From contig JAGQPF010000198.1 of the NCBI GenBank assembly GCA_020426845.1, forward strand, positions 1 to 32,128: a stretch of 32,128 bases of DNA, written 5' to 3'. Origin of the DNA: Planctomycetales bacterium. GTDB taxonomy: Bacteria > Planctomycetota > Planctomycetia > Pirellulales > Pirellulaceae. Numbering within the stretch: position 1 is the first letter of the stretch; the number at the start of each line of letters is the position of its first letter. Shown piece by piece: positions 24,270-32,067 of the stretch. The notes below the pieces were generated by a model. The model worked only from the letters and a program-made list of their open reading frames with translations. It did no database searches and was not told where the DNA came from. Made by a program: the position numbers and the translations under genes.

Positions 24270-26126
24270 TTATGGCAGGGCGCGCTGAGGCGCGGGATGC
24301 AGCGGCGGCAGCTGGGGCTCCAGCTTGCCCTTCGCGTTTCGCCACACTAACACCCCTTCGACAATCATCCAAGCTTGCAGGGCCAAAATGCCGACGCCGA
24401 ACAACACAAGATGGTGCTTCTGATTCGGCAGCCAGTCATAGAACACATTCCAGCTCATCGCCCAGGCCGGCATGATCAACATGAGCACCATCGGCACCGC
24501 GGCAAACGCAATCGGCTTGCCGCGCCGCCACAGATAGAACACGGTGACCATGAAGGCGAGTCCGGCGAGCAGCTGATTCGTGGCGCCGAACAGCGGCCAA
24601 AGCATCATGCCGCCCGCGCCGGGCTGTTTGCCCGAGCAGGCCAGCACCGTGCCGACACCGACGGCGACACCCGTGGCCAGATACTTGTTGGTGGGCAGGT
24701 TGGCGGTCTCCGCCAACTCCTGCAGCACATATCTCTGCAGGCGAGTCGCCGTGTCGAGAGTGGTGGCCGCAAAGCTCGCGACCAGCACCGCCATCACTCC
24801 CACCGCCAGCTTCAACGGCATGCCGATGGTGGTGATAAAGTTGGCGCCGCCCTCGATGAAGGCACGGACCTTTTTCCCCAGGCTGTGGCGGACCCACCCG
24901 CCGTTGTCGCCGTTGATGTTCACTTGATAGTAGTGCCGCCACGCCGCCTGCCCCACCAGCTGCTCGCCGCTGGCCGAGGTCACTGCGACGTACTCCGAGC
25001 CCTGCTTGTTCCATGCGCCCATGCCGACGCCGGCACAACAGGCCAGGATCACCAGCACCGCCAGAGCGCCTTCAAGCAACATGGCGCCGTAGCCCACATA
25101 GTGGGCGTCCGTCTCCGTGGCGATTTGTTTGCTGGAGGTTCCCGAACTGACCAGGCAGTGGAAGCCGCTGACGGCGCCGCAGGCGATCGTGATGAACAGA
25201 AACGGGAAGATCGGCGGGGCGTCCGGGGGAATCTCGCTGGCAATCGCCGGAGCGCTGGCAATCAATGAAGGAGCGCCCGACCACAGCGCAGCGCCGCAAA
25301 GGCCTCCCACCAAAAGCACCAACGCCAACAACAATTGATGACTGTTGATGAAGTCGCGAGGTTGCAGCAACACCCAGACCGGCAGCACCGAGGCGACAAA
25401 GCAGTAAGCCATCAACGCCACGGTCCAAAGCGTCACTGCATTGACCAATTCGCCGCCAGCTCCGTTGACCGGAACGCCCAACAGTCCGGCGAGGTCGATC
25501 GGAACGAAGTAAACACCGAGCCACAAGGCGCCGTACATCACCACCAGCGCCAGAACGGACGGGAGCACCAAACCGCCGCCGCGCTTATTTACGTAGTAGC
25601 CCACCGCAATCGCGACCGGAATCTCGATCCACACCGACAACACCGACTCGGGGTACAGCGCGAAGATCACCGCAATCACCAGTCCAAAGATGGCGAGCAC
25701 AATGGTCAGCGCAACCGCGAGCACCACCAGGAACAACACCTTCGCCCGGGGACTGATCAATCGGCCCGCGACCTCGCCCACCGTCTGACCACGATTGCGC
25801 AGCGAGACGACCAGGGCACCAAAGTCGTGCACGGCGCCAATGAAGATCGAGCCCAGCACCACCCAGAGCAACGCCGGCAGCCAGCCCCAGAACACCGCGA
25901 TCGCCGGACCGACGATCGGGCCGGTGCCCGCGATGCTCGTGAAGTGATGCCCGAAAATCACCTCCCGCTTGGTCGGCACATACTCCACGCCGTCCATCAG
26001 TTCGTGACTGGGCGTGACCGCGTGGGCGTCGAGGTTAAAAATCCGACGCGATAGCCAGCGGCCATAGGTATGGTAGGCCACGATGAACCCGAAAAACGCG
26101 CCGATGGCGACCAGCAGTGTGCTCAT
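24270..26126 (-). CDS. cstA: Carbon starvation protein A family transporter
   Basis: This is a 618-residue polytopic membrane protein of the CstA family, implicated in peptide and pyruvate uptake. Family features include HHFTSIAGTGPIVGPAIAVF, WGWLPALLWVVLGSIFIGAV, HDFGALVVSLRNRGQTVGEV and, near the C-terminus, ASFAATTLDTATRLQRYVLQ and FGATNQLLAGL. The start at ATG 26126 (MSTLLVAIGAFFGFIVAYHT) is chosen because the first membrane segment begins there; the frame continues to 26222 without coding character. No clear Shine-Dalgarno sequence precedes it. It is divergent from trxB across a 189-base region. Confidence 0.93.
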   Translation of the reverse strand: MSTLLVAIGAFFGFIVAYHTYGRWLSRRIFNLDAHAVTPSHELMDGVEYVPTKREVIFGHHFTSIAGTGPIVGPAIAVFWGWLPALLWVVLGSIFIGAVHDFGALVVSLRNRGQTVGEVAGRLISPRAKVLFLVVLAVALTIVLAIFGLVIAVIFALYPESVLSVWIEIPVAIAVGYYVNKRGGGLVLPSVLALVVMYGALWLGVYFVPIDLAGLLGVPVNGAGGELVNAVTLWTVALMAYCFVASVLPVWVLLQPRDFINSHQLLLALVLLVGGLCGAALWSGAPSLIASAPAIASEIPPDAPPIFPFLFITIACGAVSGFHCLVSSGTSSKQIATETDAHYVGYGAMLLEGALAVLVILACCAGVGMGAWNKQGSEYVAVTSASGEQLVGQAAWRHYYQVNINGDNGGWVRHSLGKKVRAFIEGGANFITTIGMPLKLAVGVMAVLVASFAATTLDTATRLQRYVLQELAETANLPTNKYLATGVAVGVGTVLACSGKQPGAGGMMLWPLFGATNQLLAGLAFMVTVFYLWRRGKPIAFAAVPMVLMLIMPAWAMSWNVFYDWLPNQKHHLVLFGVGILALQAWMIVEGVLVWRNAKGKLEPQLPPLHPAPQRALP

Positions 26127-26220
26127 GACAGTTGCGAAAGGGGAGGAAACATCCGCGTGGCAAACAACCGCCCGGCAACCACGGATGGTCGGCGGCGGGC
26201 GAGGTGGAGGGCAAACTCGC

Positions 26221-26226
26221 ATTGTA
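26221..26226 (-). promoter_or_regulatory. cstA: Possible -10 element for cstA
   Basis: Reading leftwards the bases give TACAAT, one mismatch from the -10 consensus, about 95 bases ahead of the cstA start. I cannot find a convincing -35 element at the right distance, so this is a weak call that rests on position in a divergent intergenic region. Confidence 0.25.
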
Positions 26227-26265
26227 GCATTGCCGAGGAGCTACCCACCAGCGACCGCAACGCGC

Positions 26266-26271
26266 TATAAT
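26266..26271 (+). promoter_or_regulatory. trxB: Probable -10 element of the trxB promoter
   Basis: A perfect TATAAT stands 44 bases ahead of the chosen trxB start, in an otherwise GC-rich divergent region. Transcription would begin near 26278 and leave a leader of about 38 bases containing AAGGAT. No good TTGACA match is present about 17 bases upstream, so activation or an alternative sigma factor is possible. Confidence 0.5.
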
Positions 26272-26315
26272 ACCCCGCTTTCCGTATTTTGCTCACTTTA
26301 GTGAAGGATCGTACC

Positions 26316-27362
26316 GTGCCCGAACATGTGGTGATCATCGGCAGCGGCCCCGCCGGATGGGCGGCCGCCATCTACGCGGCCCGCGCCAATCTCAAGCCGT
26401 TGCTGTTTGAAGGCGCCATGCTCCAAGAGCACTTTGACAACGGGCGCCCCCCGCTCGGACAGTTGTCGCTCACCACCGAAGTGGAAAACTACCCCGGTTT
26501 TCCCGCCGGCGACTTGAAACCGTACCTTTCGTCGGCCCTCGACGCATCCCGCCAATCGATGCTGATGATGGAGGAGAAGCGGCATGCCGTCACGGGCCCC
26601 GAGCTGATGTTCTTGATGCGCCAGCAAGCCGAGAACTTTGGCACCCGCATTGTCGCCGAGGACATCACCTCCGTCGACTTTGGCGGCAAGCCATTCAAGT
26701 TGACAACGAGCACCCAGACAGTGGAAGCTCACACCGTGATCATCGCCACCGGGGCCAGCGCCAACTACCTCGGGTTGCCCTCCGAGGCGGCGTTCAAGAA
26801 TCGCGGCGTCAGTGCCTGCGCCGTTTGCGACGCCGCGCTGCCGCGGTTTGCCAACCATCCCGTCGCCGTCATTGGCGGTGGCGACTCGGCGGTGGAGGAG
26901 GCGACTTACCTGACCAAGTTCGCGTCCAAGGTGTATCTGGTGCATCGACGCGACGAGCTCCGCGCCTCGAAGATCATGGCACAGCGGGCGGAGGACAATG
27001 AGAAGATCGAAATTCTCTGGAACTCCGTTGTCGACGAGGTGCTGGGTGATGACCAGAACGGCATGACCGGGCTGCGCCTGAAGTCCACCGTGGATGACAC
27101 GACTCACGATGTCGAGGCCAACGGCATGTTCGTCGCTATCGGCCACACGCCGAACACGGCCTTCCTCAACGGGCAGATCGAAACGAACAAAAAGGGCTAC
27201 GTGAAGTTGACCACGCCGTTCCGCACCTACACCAGCGTCGAGGGCGTGTATGCCGCGGGCGATGTGGCGGACGAGTACTATCGCCAGGCCATCACTTCGG
27301 CGGGCACCGGCTGCATGGCGGCATTGGACGCCGAACGCCATCTCGCCGAACTCGGGATGTAG
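26316..27362 (+). CDS. trxB: Thioredoxin reductase
   Basis: This FAD- and NADPH-dependent reductase of thioredoxin has 348 residues from GTG 26316. The FAD-binding motif GSGPAG is at 9-14, the redox-active pair is CAVC at 168-171, and the NADPH-binding GGGDSA is at 187-192 with HRRDEL at 210-215. The C-terminal signature [26 protein letters not shown] is complete. GTG 26316 is preferred because AAGGA lies 7 bases upstream and the protein then begins [17 protein letters not shown] 26289 and GTG 26301 are longer options without such support. It may supply reducing power to the GPx-type peroxidase about 3 kb away, but they are not in one operon. Confidence 0.94.
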   Translation: MPEHVVIIGSGPAGWAAAIYAARANLKPLLFEGAMLQEHFDNGRPPLGQLSLTTEVENYPGFPAGDLKPYLSSALDASRQSMLMMEEKRHAVTGPELMFLMRQQAENFGTRIVAEDITSVDFGGKPFKLTTSTQTVEAHTVIIATGASANYLGLPSEAAFKNRGVSACAVCDAALPRFANHPVAVIGGGDSAVEEATYLTKFASKVYLVHRRDELRASKIMAQRAEDNEKIEILWNSVVDEVLGDDQNGMTGLRLKSTVDDTTHDVEANGMFVAIGHTPNTAFLNGQIETNKKGYVKLTTPFRTYTSVEGVYAAGDVADEYYRQAITSAGTGCMAALDAERHLAELGM

Positions 27363-27427
27363 GTCGGCAGGCGGTTGGCGGTTGGAAACGCCTATGCCCC
27401 AGACCAAGGCTTGACGGTCCACTCATG

Positions 27428-27481
27428 CGGCAGTCGGAACCTTTCCCTCACAATGGTTCCGATTGCCGGTGGAGCGTTTTT
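27428..27481 (+). terminator. Strong hairpin terminator between convergent trxB and HEAT genes
   Basis: CGGCAGTCGGAACC (27428-27441) pairs with GGTTCCGATTGCCG (27455-27468), giving 14 base pairs with one G-T wobble around a 13-base loop. Five T residues follow at 27477-27481. The stem lies between two converging genes and could serve both strands. The T-tract is displaced 8 bases from the stem, so termination may be less than complete. Confidence 0.75.
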
Positions 27482-27489
27482 CAACACAG

Positions 27490-28551
27490 TTAGTCTCGCT
27501 GCTGGATAAGCATGACGGTCTCCTTGGCCGCCATCGTGACATCACGTGACAGATTCGCGTCAGCCAGTTTCTGCAGTGCGGCCCGGAGCGAGGTCATGTC
27601 GGCCTCGGGGCTGGCTTGCAGGTACTTGCGAACAGACTTGATCCCGTTGCCAAGCAACTCGGCTCGCTTGAATCGCTGGCCCTCCTCCGACTCCTCGTCG
27701 GCGACGGCCTCGGCGTTGTCGGGGTCGAGCATCGCGACCAGCGTGTCGACACAGCGAGCATCGCCCTGTCGAGCCAGGCCGGTCGCAGCGTTGAAACGCG
27801 CGTTGGCATACACGTCGGTCAACATGATTTCCAGCTGATCCAGCGCCGCCGGGCTGCCGACCATGCCCAGCGCAAAGGCGGCTGCCGACCGCAGCTCGCC
27901 ACGCAACAGCTTCTCCTCGGGGTTCGCGGAGCGATCGCGCGAGGCCTCGATCAGCCCCTCGACCACCTCGCCGTCTTGGGCAAGGTCCACGCTGCCCGCC
28001 AGCACCGCCAATGCCTCGGCAGCTCGGCGTCGCACCGGGAGATCCAGTGGAGACTGCTCTTGCTGCAACGCCTTGACGAGCGTCGGCGCAACGTCGGTCA
28101 GCTCGAATTCGCCAAGCGAACGACAAAGGAACTCGCGCAGCCGCACACGAGCGTCGGTTTGGTAGTCTCGTGCCGAGCTATCTTGGGACGCATCCCCCTC
28201 GCCCAGCTTCACCCCCAACTCGGCCTCCAGCACATCGATCAGCTCGCGGGCCAGCTCGCGGTCGCGCTTCAGCTCCGCATTCTTGCTGTCCCGCAGCATG
28301 TTCGAAAGGTTGTACGCCTTCTGCCAACTGGCGTCGTTGCGCGACTTCAGGCTGCGGGCCAAATCGTGGGGATCGACGCCCTGGTGGGCAAGCCAGCTGA
28401 AGGCGAACCACACGAGCACGATGATCGAAACGATGACCATCGGAATTAGAAACAGCTGCAGCAGAAATCCCGCGGTAGGCGGCTCCACGGGCGGCAGTCC
28501 CGGGTCGCGGGCAGGTTTCGGCTGAGGTGAGTCGGCGGGAGTCGATTCCAC
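27490..28551 (-). CDS. Membrane-anchored HEAT-repeat protein
   Basis: This protein has 353 residues if it starts at GTG 28551 (MESTPADSPQPKPARD). A proline-rich N-terminus is followed by one transmembrane segment, LLQLFLIPMVIVSIIVLVWF (about 29-48). The rest is alpha-helical, with HEAT-like repeats at about 150-330 (LPVRRRAAEALAVLAG, LRSAAAFALGMVGSPAALDQ, ARFNAATGLARQGDARCVDT). Such repeats bind proteins; no enzymatic motif is seen. The frame extends to ATG 28665, but those 38 residues look non-coding, so the GTG start is preferred without strong ribosome-binding-site support. It is divergent from the lipoate ligase-like gene over a 421-base gap and converges on trxB. Confidence 0.72.
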   Translation of the reverse strand: MESTPADSPQPKPARDPGLPPVEPPTAGFLLQLFLIPMVIVSIIVLVWFAFSWLAHQGVDPHDLARSLKSRNDASWQKAYNLSNMLRDSKNAELKRDRELARELIDVLEAELGVKLGEGDASQDSSARDYQTDARVRLREFLCRSLGEFELTDVAPTLVKALQQEQSPLDLPVRRRAAEALAVLAGSVDLAQDGEVVEGLIEASRDRSANPEEKLLRGELRSAAAFALGMVGSPAALDQLEIMLTDVYANARFNAATGLARQGDARCVDTLVAMLDPDNAEAVADEESEEGQRFKRAELLGNGIKSVRKYLQASPEADMTSLRAALQKLADANLSRDVTMAAKETVMLIQQRD

Positions 28552-28896
28552 GGGCAGCAGTCTCAATGTCAAAGGGTGGCGCCGTTCGAAACCGAGACGA
28601 ACGACAAAGCGTGAGGCGACCGTTGCCGGAGCACAGGAGTTCGAGGTGGGCGGCCCCTTCGGCAAAGCTGGCGAAGTCTGTAAAGTTTAAAAGCGGAGCC
28701 ACGACTTGGAAAGGCTCGCCGCGCAACCGCCCAAGCCGGGCTCGCCTAGCATCCGGTTGGAAACGGTGGCGGGTCGGACGCCGCCCAAGCTCGCGATCAA
28801 CCGCGTCTTAGCGGCCCTGCCAACCCGAAAACTCAAGATTGACCGTCCGGTATTGCGGGCTGCAAGCCAGCAAGCTGCGGCCAAGGCCACAACAAG

Positions 28897-28921
28897 CACA
28901 GGCTGGCAGCCTGTGCCACGA
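28897..28921. repeat. Single copy of hairpin repeat family A
   Basis: CACAGGCTGGCAGCCTGTG followed by CCACGA is identical in its core to the array at 14357-14450. It stands about 50 bases ahead of the lipoate ligase-like start, so it could lie in that gene's leader. A degenerate CTGCAAGCCAGCAAGCTGCGG just upstream (about 28859-28880) may be a decayed relative. The remainder of the 421-base divergent gap (28552-28972) holds no identifiable element. Confidence 0.85.
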
Positions 28922-28972
28922 TCGGCCCCGAGACAATCTGCCGCACTTCCCATCCCGCCGGCTTTCACCCGC

Positions 28973-29695
28973 ATGCAATTCCTCGAGCTCACTCTGCCCA
29001 CTCCCGAAGAGAATCTCGCGCTCGATGAGGCGTTGCTCGAGCGCGTGGAAGCGGGTGAGCAGGACGAGCTGCTGCGAGTCTGGGAGGCGCCGCGAACGAT
29101 GGTGGTGATCGGTCGCAGTTCGAAGATCGCGGAGGAGGTGCGTCTGGACTACTGCCGTCGCCATGGCATCGCGGTGCTCCGTCGCTGCAGCGGCGGCGCG
29201 GCCGTGGTCGCCGGGCCGGGCTGCTTGATGTATGCCGTGATTCTGCGGCACGACCGCCGCCCCAACCTGCGGATGATCAATCGGGCACACGAATACGTGA
29301 TGTCTCGCGTGGCACAAGCGGCGCGACGTTTCTCCGCCGATGTCACGGTGGCGGGCATTAGCGACCTCGCCGTCGGACCTCAGCAGCGCAAATTCAGCGG
29401 CAACAGCTTGCGGTGCAAACGCGACAGCTTTCTCTATCACGGCACGATCCTCTACGACTTCCCGCTCGAGCTGATCGTCAACTGCCTCGACTTCGCGCCA
29501 CGACAACCTCAGTACCGCGCCGGCCGCTCGCACGACGAGTTTGTGGCCAACTTGTCCGCCGATCCGCTCGAGCTGACCCGCGCTCTGAAAGAGGTTTGGC
29601 AGGTGGAGGGTCAGGTGGAAAGTTTGCCCGAGGCGATGGTCCGCCAATTGGTCGAGCAGCAGTACACCCAAGCGCATTGGAATTTGGCGCGCTAA
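28973..29695 (+). CDS. Lipoate-protein ligase A family protein
   Basis: This 240-residue protein of the biotin/lipoate A/B ligase family attaches or transfers lipoyl or octanoyl groups to E2 and GcvH domains. Motifs in order are ENLALDEALLE near residue 13, LRVWEAPRTMVVIGRSSKI, RRCSGGAAVVAGPGCLMYAV (about 66-85, matching the RxSGGG acyl-adenylate loop) and RKFSGNSLRCKRDSFLYHGT, whose lysine fits the catalytic KxSG motif. The loop has AGPG where E. coli LplA has HDLG, so ligase versus octanoyl-transferase activity cannot be decided. ATG 28973 is the natural start; upstream in-frame sequence runs through a repeat. Confidence 0.83.
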   Translation: MQFLELTLPTPEENLALDEALLERVEAGEQDELLRVWEAPRTMVVIGRSSKIAEEVRLDYCRRHGIAVLRRCSGGAAVVAGPGCLMYAVILRHDRRPNLRMINRAHEYVMSRVAQAARRFSADVTVAGISDLAVGPQQRKFSGNSLRCKRDSFLYHGTILYDFPLELIVNCLDFAPRQPQYRAGRSHDEFVANLSADPLELTRALKEVWQVEGQVESLPEAMVRQLVEQQYTQAHWNLAR

Positions 29696-29710
29696 CTGGT
29701 TGACGAGCTT

Positions 29711-29830
29711 GTCGTAGTGCAGGCTGCCAGCCTGCAAGCAGCGGCTTGTCGTCGTAGTGCAGGCTGCCAGCCTGCAAGCAGCGGCTTGCCGTCGTAGTGC
29801 AGGCTGCCAGCCTGCAAGCAGCGGCTTGTC
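29711..29830. repeat. Hairpin repeat array, family B (TGCAGGCT-GCC-AGCCTGCA), 40-bp period
   Basis: Three nearly identical 40-base units start with GTCGTAGTGC at 29711, 29751 and 29791. The core TGCAGGCTGCCAGCCTGCA is a perfect 8-bp inverted repeat with a 3-base loop, followed by AGCAGCGGCTTG. Read on the opposite strand, family A starts GTCGTGGCACAGGCTGCC, so the two families align closely. The array begins 16 bases after the lipoate ligase-like stop and may act in 3' end formation or RNA stability. Confidence 0.92.
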
Positions 29831-29957
29831 GAAGTGCAGAAGCGACAACCACACGCACCGTCCGGTTATATCGATTGCGCAAGATGGTCCGACAAGGACA
29901 TGCGGGTCGGCGAAGCTGGGCAAGCAGGGGAAAGAAGTCGTCGGCAAAAGTTGGAAT

Positions 29958-29985
29958 GAACTTAAAACTTTTTTATTGCGTCTAA
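29958..29985 (+). promoter_or_regulatory. Candidate ECF sigma factor promoter (GAACTT-N16-GTCTAA)
   Basis: GAACTT at 29958-29963 and GTCTAA at 29980-29985, 16 bases apart, match the extracytoplasmic-function sigma promoter pattern known from sigma-E type factors. The spacer is AT-rich, unlike its surroundings. The next gene in this direction starts at 30283, leaving a leader of about 290 bases. I found no convincing gene in 29986-30282; both strands give only short unrecognised frames. Confidence 0.4.
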
Positions 29986-30282
29986 CTACTTAGAGGGCCA
30001 GCAATTGTTCCAATTCGGCGAGAAAACCTGGAGCTTGATCCATTTGCCGTTGGAGCGATTATTAGCCAAACTCAACTGTATGCGGTTGTGTCGGCGGCCG
30101 GCCTCCAATCCGAGTTTGGACTGACAGTGCCGTGTCACCGAGGAAGCCGCATCCATCGGACAGCGAGATGTGCGTCGCAGGTCCAATGGGTGTTGAGATG
30201 ACCGCTAGGCTCGTGGAGGGGGCCTGAATTCTGCCCGGGATGGCATGATGTGCAAGTGAATCCTTTGAGCAGGAACGTAGCC

Positions 30283-31671
30283 ATGCATCCCCACGCATTT
30301 CACGCCATTCGCCTGTTCGCCCTCGGGGCGGTGCTGGCTCTGCCCAGCCTCGGACAGGCCCAAATCTGTTGCTCGACCGAGCAAATCGTCTATCGCGTGG
30401 TCCAGGAGCCGCGGCAGGTGACGCGTTATCGCCTGGAGTACGAGACGGTTGTCGAGGAGCGCGAACGCACGGTGCAGCGCCCGGTTTGGGAGACCGAAAT
30501 GCGAACGCGGCGAGTCCGCGTCGCCAAGCCGGTCACCGAGACCAGTGAGCGACAGGAAACGGTCACCGTTCTGCGACCGGTGGTCGACGAGCGAGTCGAG
30601 GAGCGCGTGCATAACGTGGTTCGCTATGTCGACGAAACCTCCGTGCGCCAGGAACGCTACTTTGTGCAGCGGCCCATCGTGCAGGTCGAGGAGCGTGAGC
30701 AACGTTACACGGTGCAACGTCCCGTCACCTCCACGGTCATGCAGGATTACCAGTACACGGCCTACCGGCCCGTGACGCAAATGCAGACGCAAATGGTCCA
30801 GACCTCGCAGGCTGTCGATCAAGTCGTCGATATTCCGGGCGCCTACCGCAACCGACTCAACTGGCAACAAGGCGGCTTTGCGGTCGACCCTGCCACGGGT
30901 CAAACCTATTGGCAACGCGGTGGCTTCTTCTGGAACCCCGTGCAGACTCGCGCGGCCACGCAAGTCGTGCAACGCGCCTATGTGCCTCAAACGGTCGCGG
31001 TGCAACAACCCGTGACCTCCTATATGCCGGAAGTGGTCACCGCGCAGCGCCCCGTCAACGTCACTCAGTACGTCGCCGAGGAAGTGGTCACCAAAGTGCC
31101 GATCACTGTCACCAAGATGGAGACTGTCGAGCAGGTTCGCGAAGTGCCCGTCACGGTCCGCAAACCGGTTGTCGAGCAGCGCGTGCAGCGGATTCCGATT
31201 CGGACGACTCGATACGAGCGACAGGAAATCGTCCGGCGTGTGCCGATCACCACACAGCGGATTGTCTACGAGGACCGAGAAGACAACGTGCCGGTTCGGG
31301 TGATGAAGATGGTCACGGAAGTCCAGAAGTATCAAGTGCCGGTCACGACCCCCAAGTGGGTCGCCTACACTGCCACCGAGTACGTCTCGCGGCGAGTGGC
31401 GATGCGAGTCCCGTTGGACGGAGGCTACGACCTGCAGTCCACCACCACCTACTTGGCGCCGATCACGGAGACGATCCTTTCGGAGACGCCTGCAGCGAGC
31501 GAGCACCAAGCTAGCAAGGAGCCCACCCCCGCTCCGGCGCCCGCCGAAGCAAAGCCCAAGGCGGAGGACGAGGGCGCCGCCAAGGCGGGCTCGGACGCCG
31601 AACAGAAGCAGCCAAGCGACGATCAGCCAACCGGCAAGCCCAAGCTGCCCGCGATTCACGCGCCCTTCTAA
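30283..31671 (+). CDS. Secreted YTV-repeat protein
   Basis: This 462-residue protein of the planctomycete YTV-repeat type has a signal peptide ending near ALPSLGQAQICC. The mature part is a long series of short beta-type repeats rich in Val, Arg, Gln and Thr, such as RYTVQRPVTSTVMQDYQYTA, VRYVDETSVRQERYFVQRP and KVPITVTKMETVEQVREVPV. The pattern alternates charged or polar and valine residues over about residues 25-415. In the middle there is a WQQGGFAVDPATGQTYWQRG insert. A C-terminal low-complexity tail is rich in Pro, Ala, Lys and Glu. ATG 30283 is chosen because AGGA lies 8 bases upstream; the GTG at 30250 is rejected. The function is unknown; an envelope or extracellular structural role is inferred. 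Confidence 0.85.
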   Translation: MHPHAFHAIRLFALGAVLALPSLGQAQICCSTEQIVYRVVQEPRQVTRYRLEYETVVEERERTVQRPVWETEMRTRRVRVAKPVTETSERQETVTVLRPVVDERVEERVHNVVRYVDETSVRQERYFVQRPIVQVEEREQRYTVQRPVTSTVMQDYQYTAYRPVTQMQTQMVQTSQAVDQVVDIPGAYRNRLNWQQGGFAVDPATGQTYWQRGGFFWNPVQTRAATQVVQRAYVPQTVAVQQPVTSYMPEVVTAQRPVNVTQYVAEEVVTKVPITVTKMETVEQVREVPVTVRKPVVEQRVQRIPIRTTRYERQEIVRRVPITTQRIVYEDREDNVPVRVMKMVTEVQKYQVPVTTPKWVAYTATEYVSRRVAMRVPLDGGYDLQSTTTYLAPITETILSETPAASEHQASKEPTPAPAPAEAKPKAEDEGAAKAGSDAEQKQPSDDQPTGKPKLPAIHAPF

Positions 31672-31682
31672 ACGCCACCGGC

Positions 31683-31773
31683 CCTCAAAAGGAAACCCGA
31701 AGCGTCAGCGAGGGATCGGAATCCCGAATTCGGCATACCTCAAAAGGGATCCCGAAGCGTCAGCGAGGGATCG
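31683..31773. repeat. Second copy of the 55-bp-period AAACCCGAAGCG repeat
   Basis: Two units beginning CCTCAAAAGG lie at 31683 and 31738, again exactly 55 bases apart. Each carries CCCGAAGCGTCAGCGAGGGATCG, and CGAATTCG occurs at 31725-31732 in the spacer. The first unit has AAACCCG and the second GATCCCG. The array starts 12 bases after the YTV gene stop. Beyond it, 31774-32128 contains no gene that I can name. Confidence 0.9.
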
Positions 31774-31938
31774 TTGTCTTTCAACGCATTGAGGCCTTCC
31801 AATTCGAGGTTGCCACCTGGACGGACAGTTTGCGCTGTCGCCAGCGGCTCGCGTTTTTTTGCTCGGAGTTCCCTCGCTTTTTGTTCGGATCCCGGCCCTG
31901 TGTCGCCACTAGCAATGGCGGGAATCTTTTCCCGATTC

Positions 31939-32067
31939 CTACCTGGTGACCGCCGTGGGCAGCTCCACGCGCGGGGACACCTCCGAGCCGAATGCCAAAA
32001 GGCGCCGGCCGTGGCCGAACATCCTCTCCACCTCCGCGAGCTTGACCCCGCTTGCCGATGGTGCCAC
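31939..32067 (-). other. Possible small gene or 3' fragment with coding-like codon use
   Basis: Reading leftwards from GTG 32067 to the TAG at 31939 gives 42 residues starting M/V-APSASGVKLAEVERMFGHG and ending ELPTAVTR. Over the last 36 codons nearly every third base is G or C, as in the real genes nearby. An internal ATG lies at 32022. Upstream the frame closes within about 40 bases, so this may be a frameshifted remnant or a very small gene. I do not recognise the product. Confidence 0.2.

Noticed and set aside
29757..29993. Small plus-strand protein ending LKTFLLRLTT after the family B array
   Set aside because: The N-terminal part is translated repeat, and its last codons coincide with the candidate ECF promoter; no homology is recognised.
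30205..31659. Minus-strand frame of 484 codons opposite the YTV gene
   Set aside because: It is a shadow produced by the regular codon pattern of the YTV repeats (leucine/arginine/aspartate-rich), while the plus strand has a signal peptide and a ribosome-binding site.
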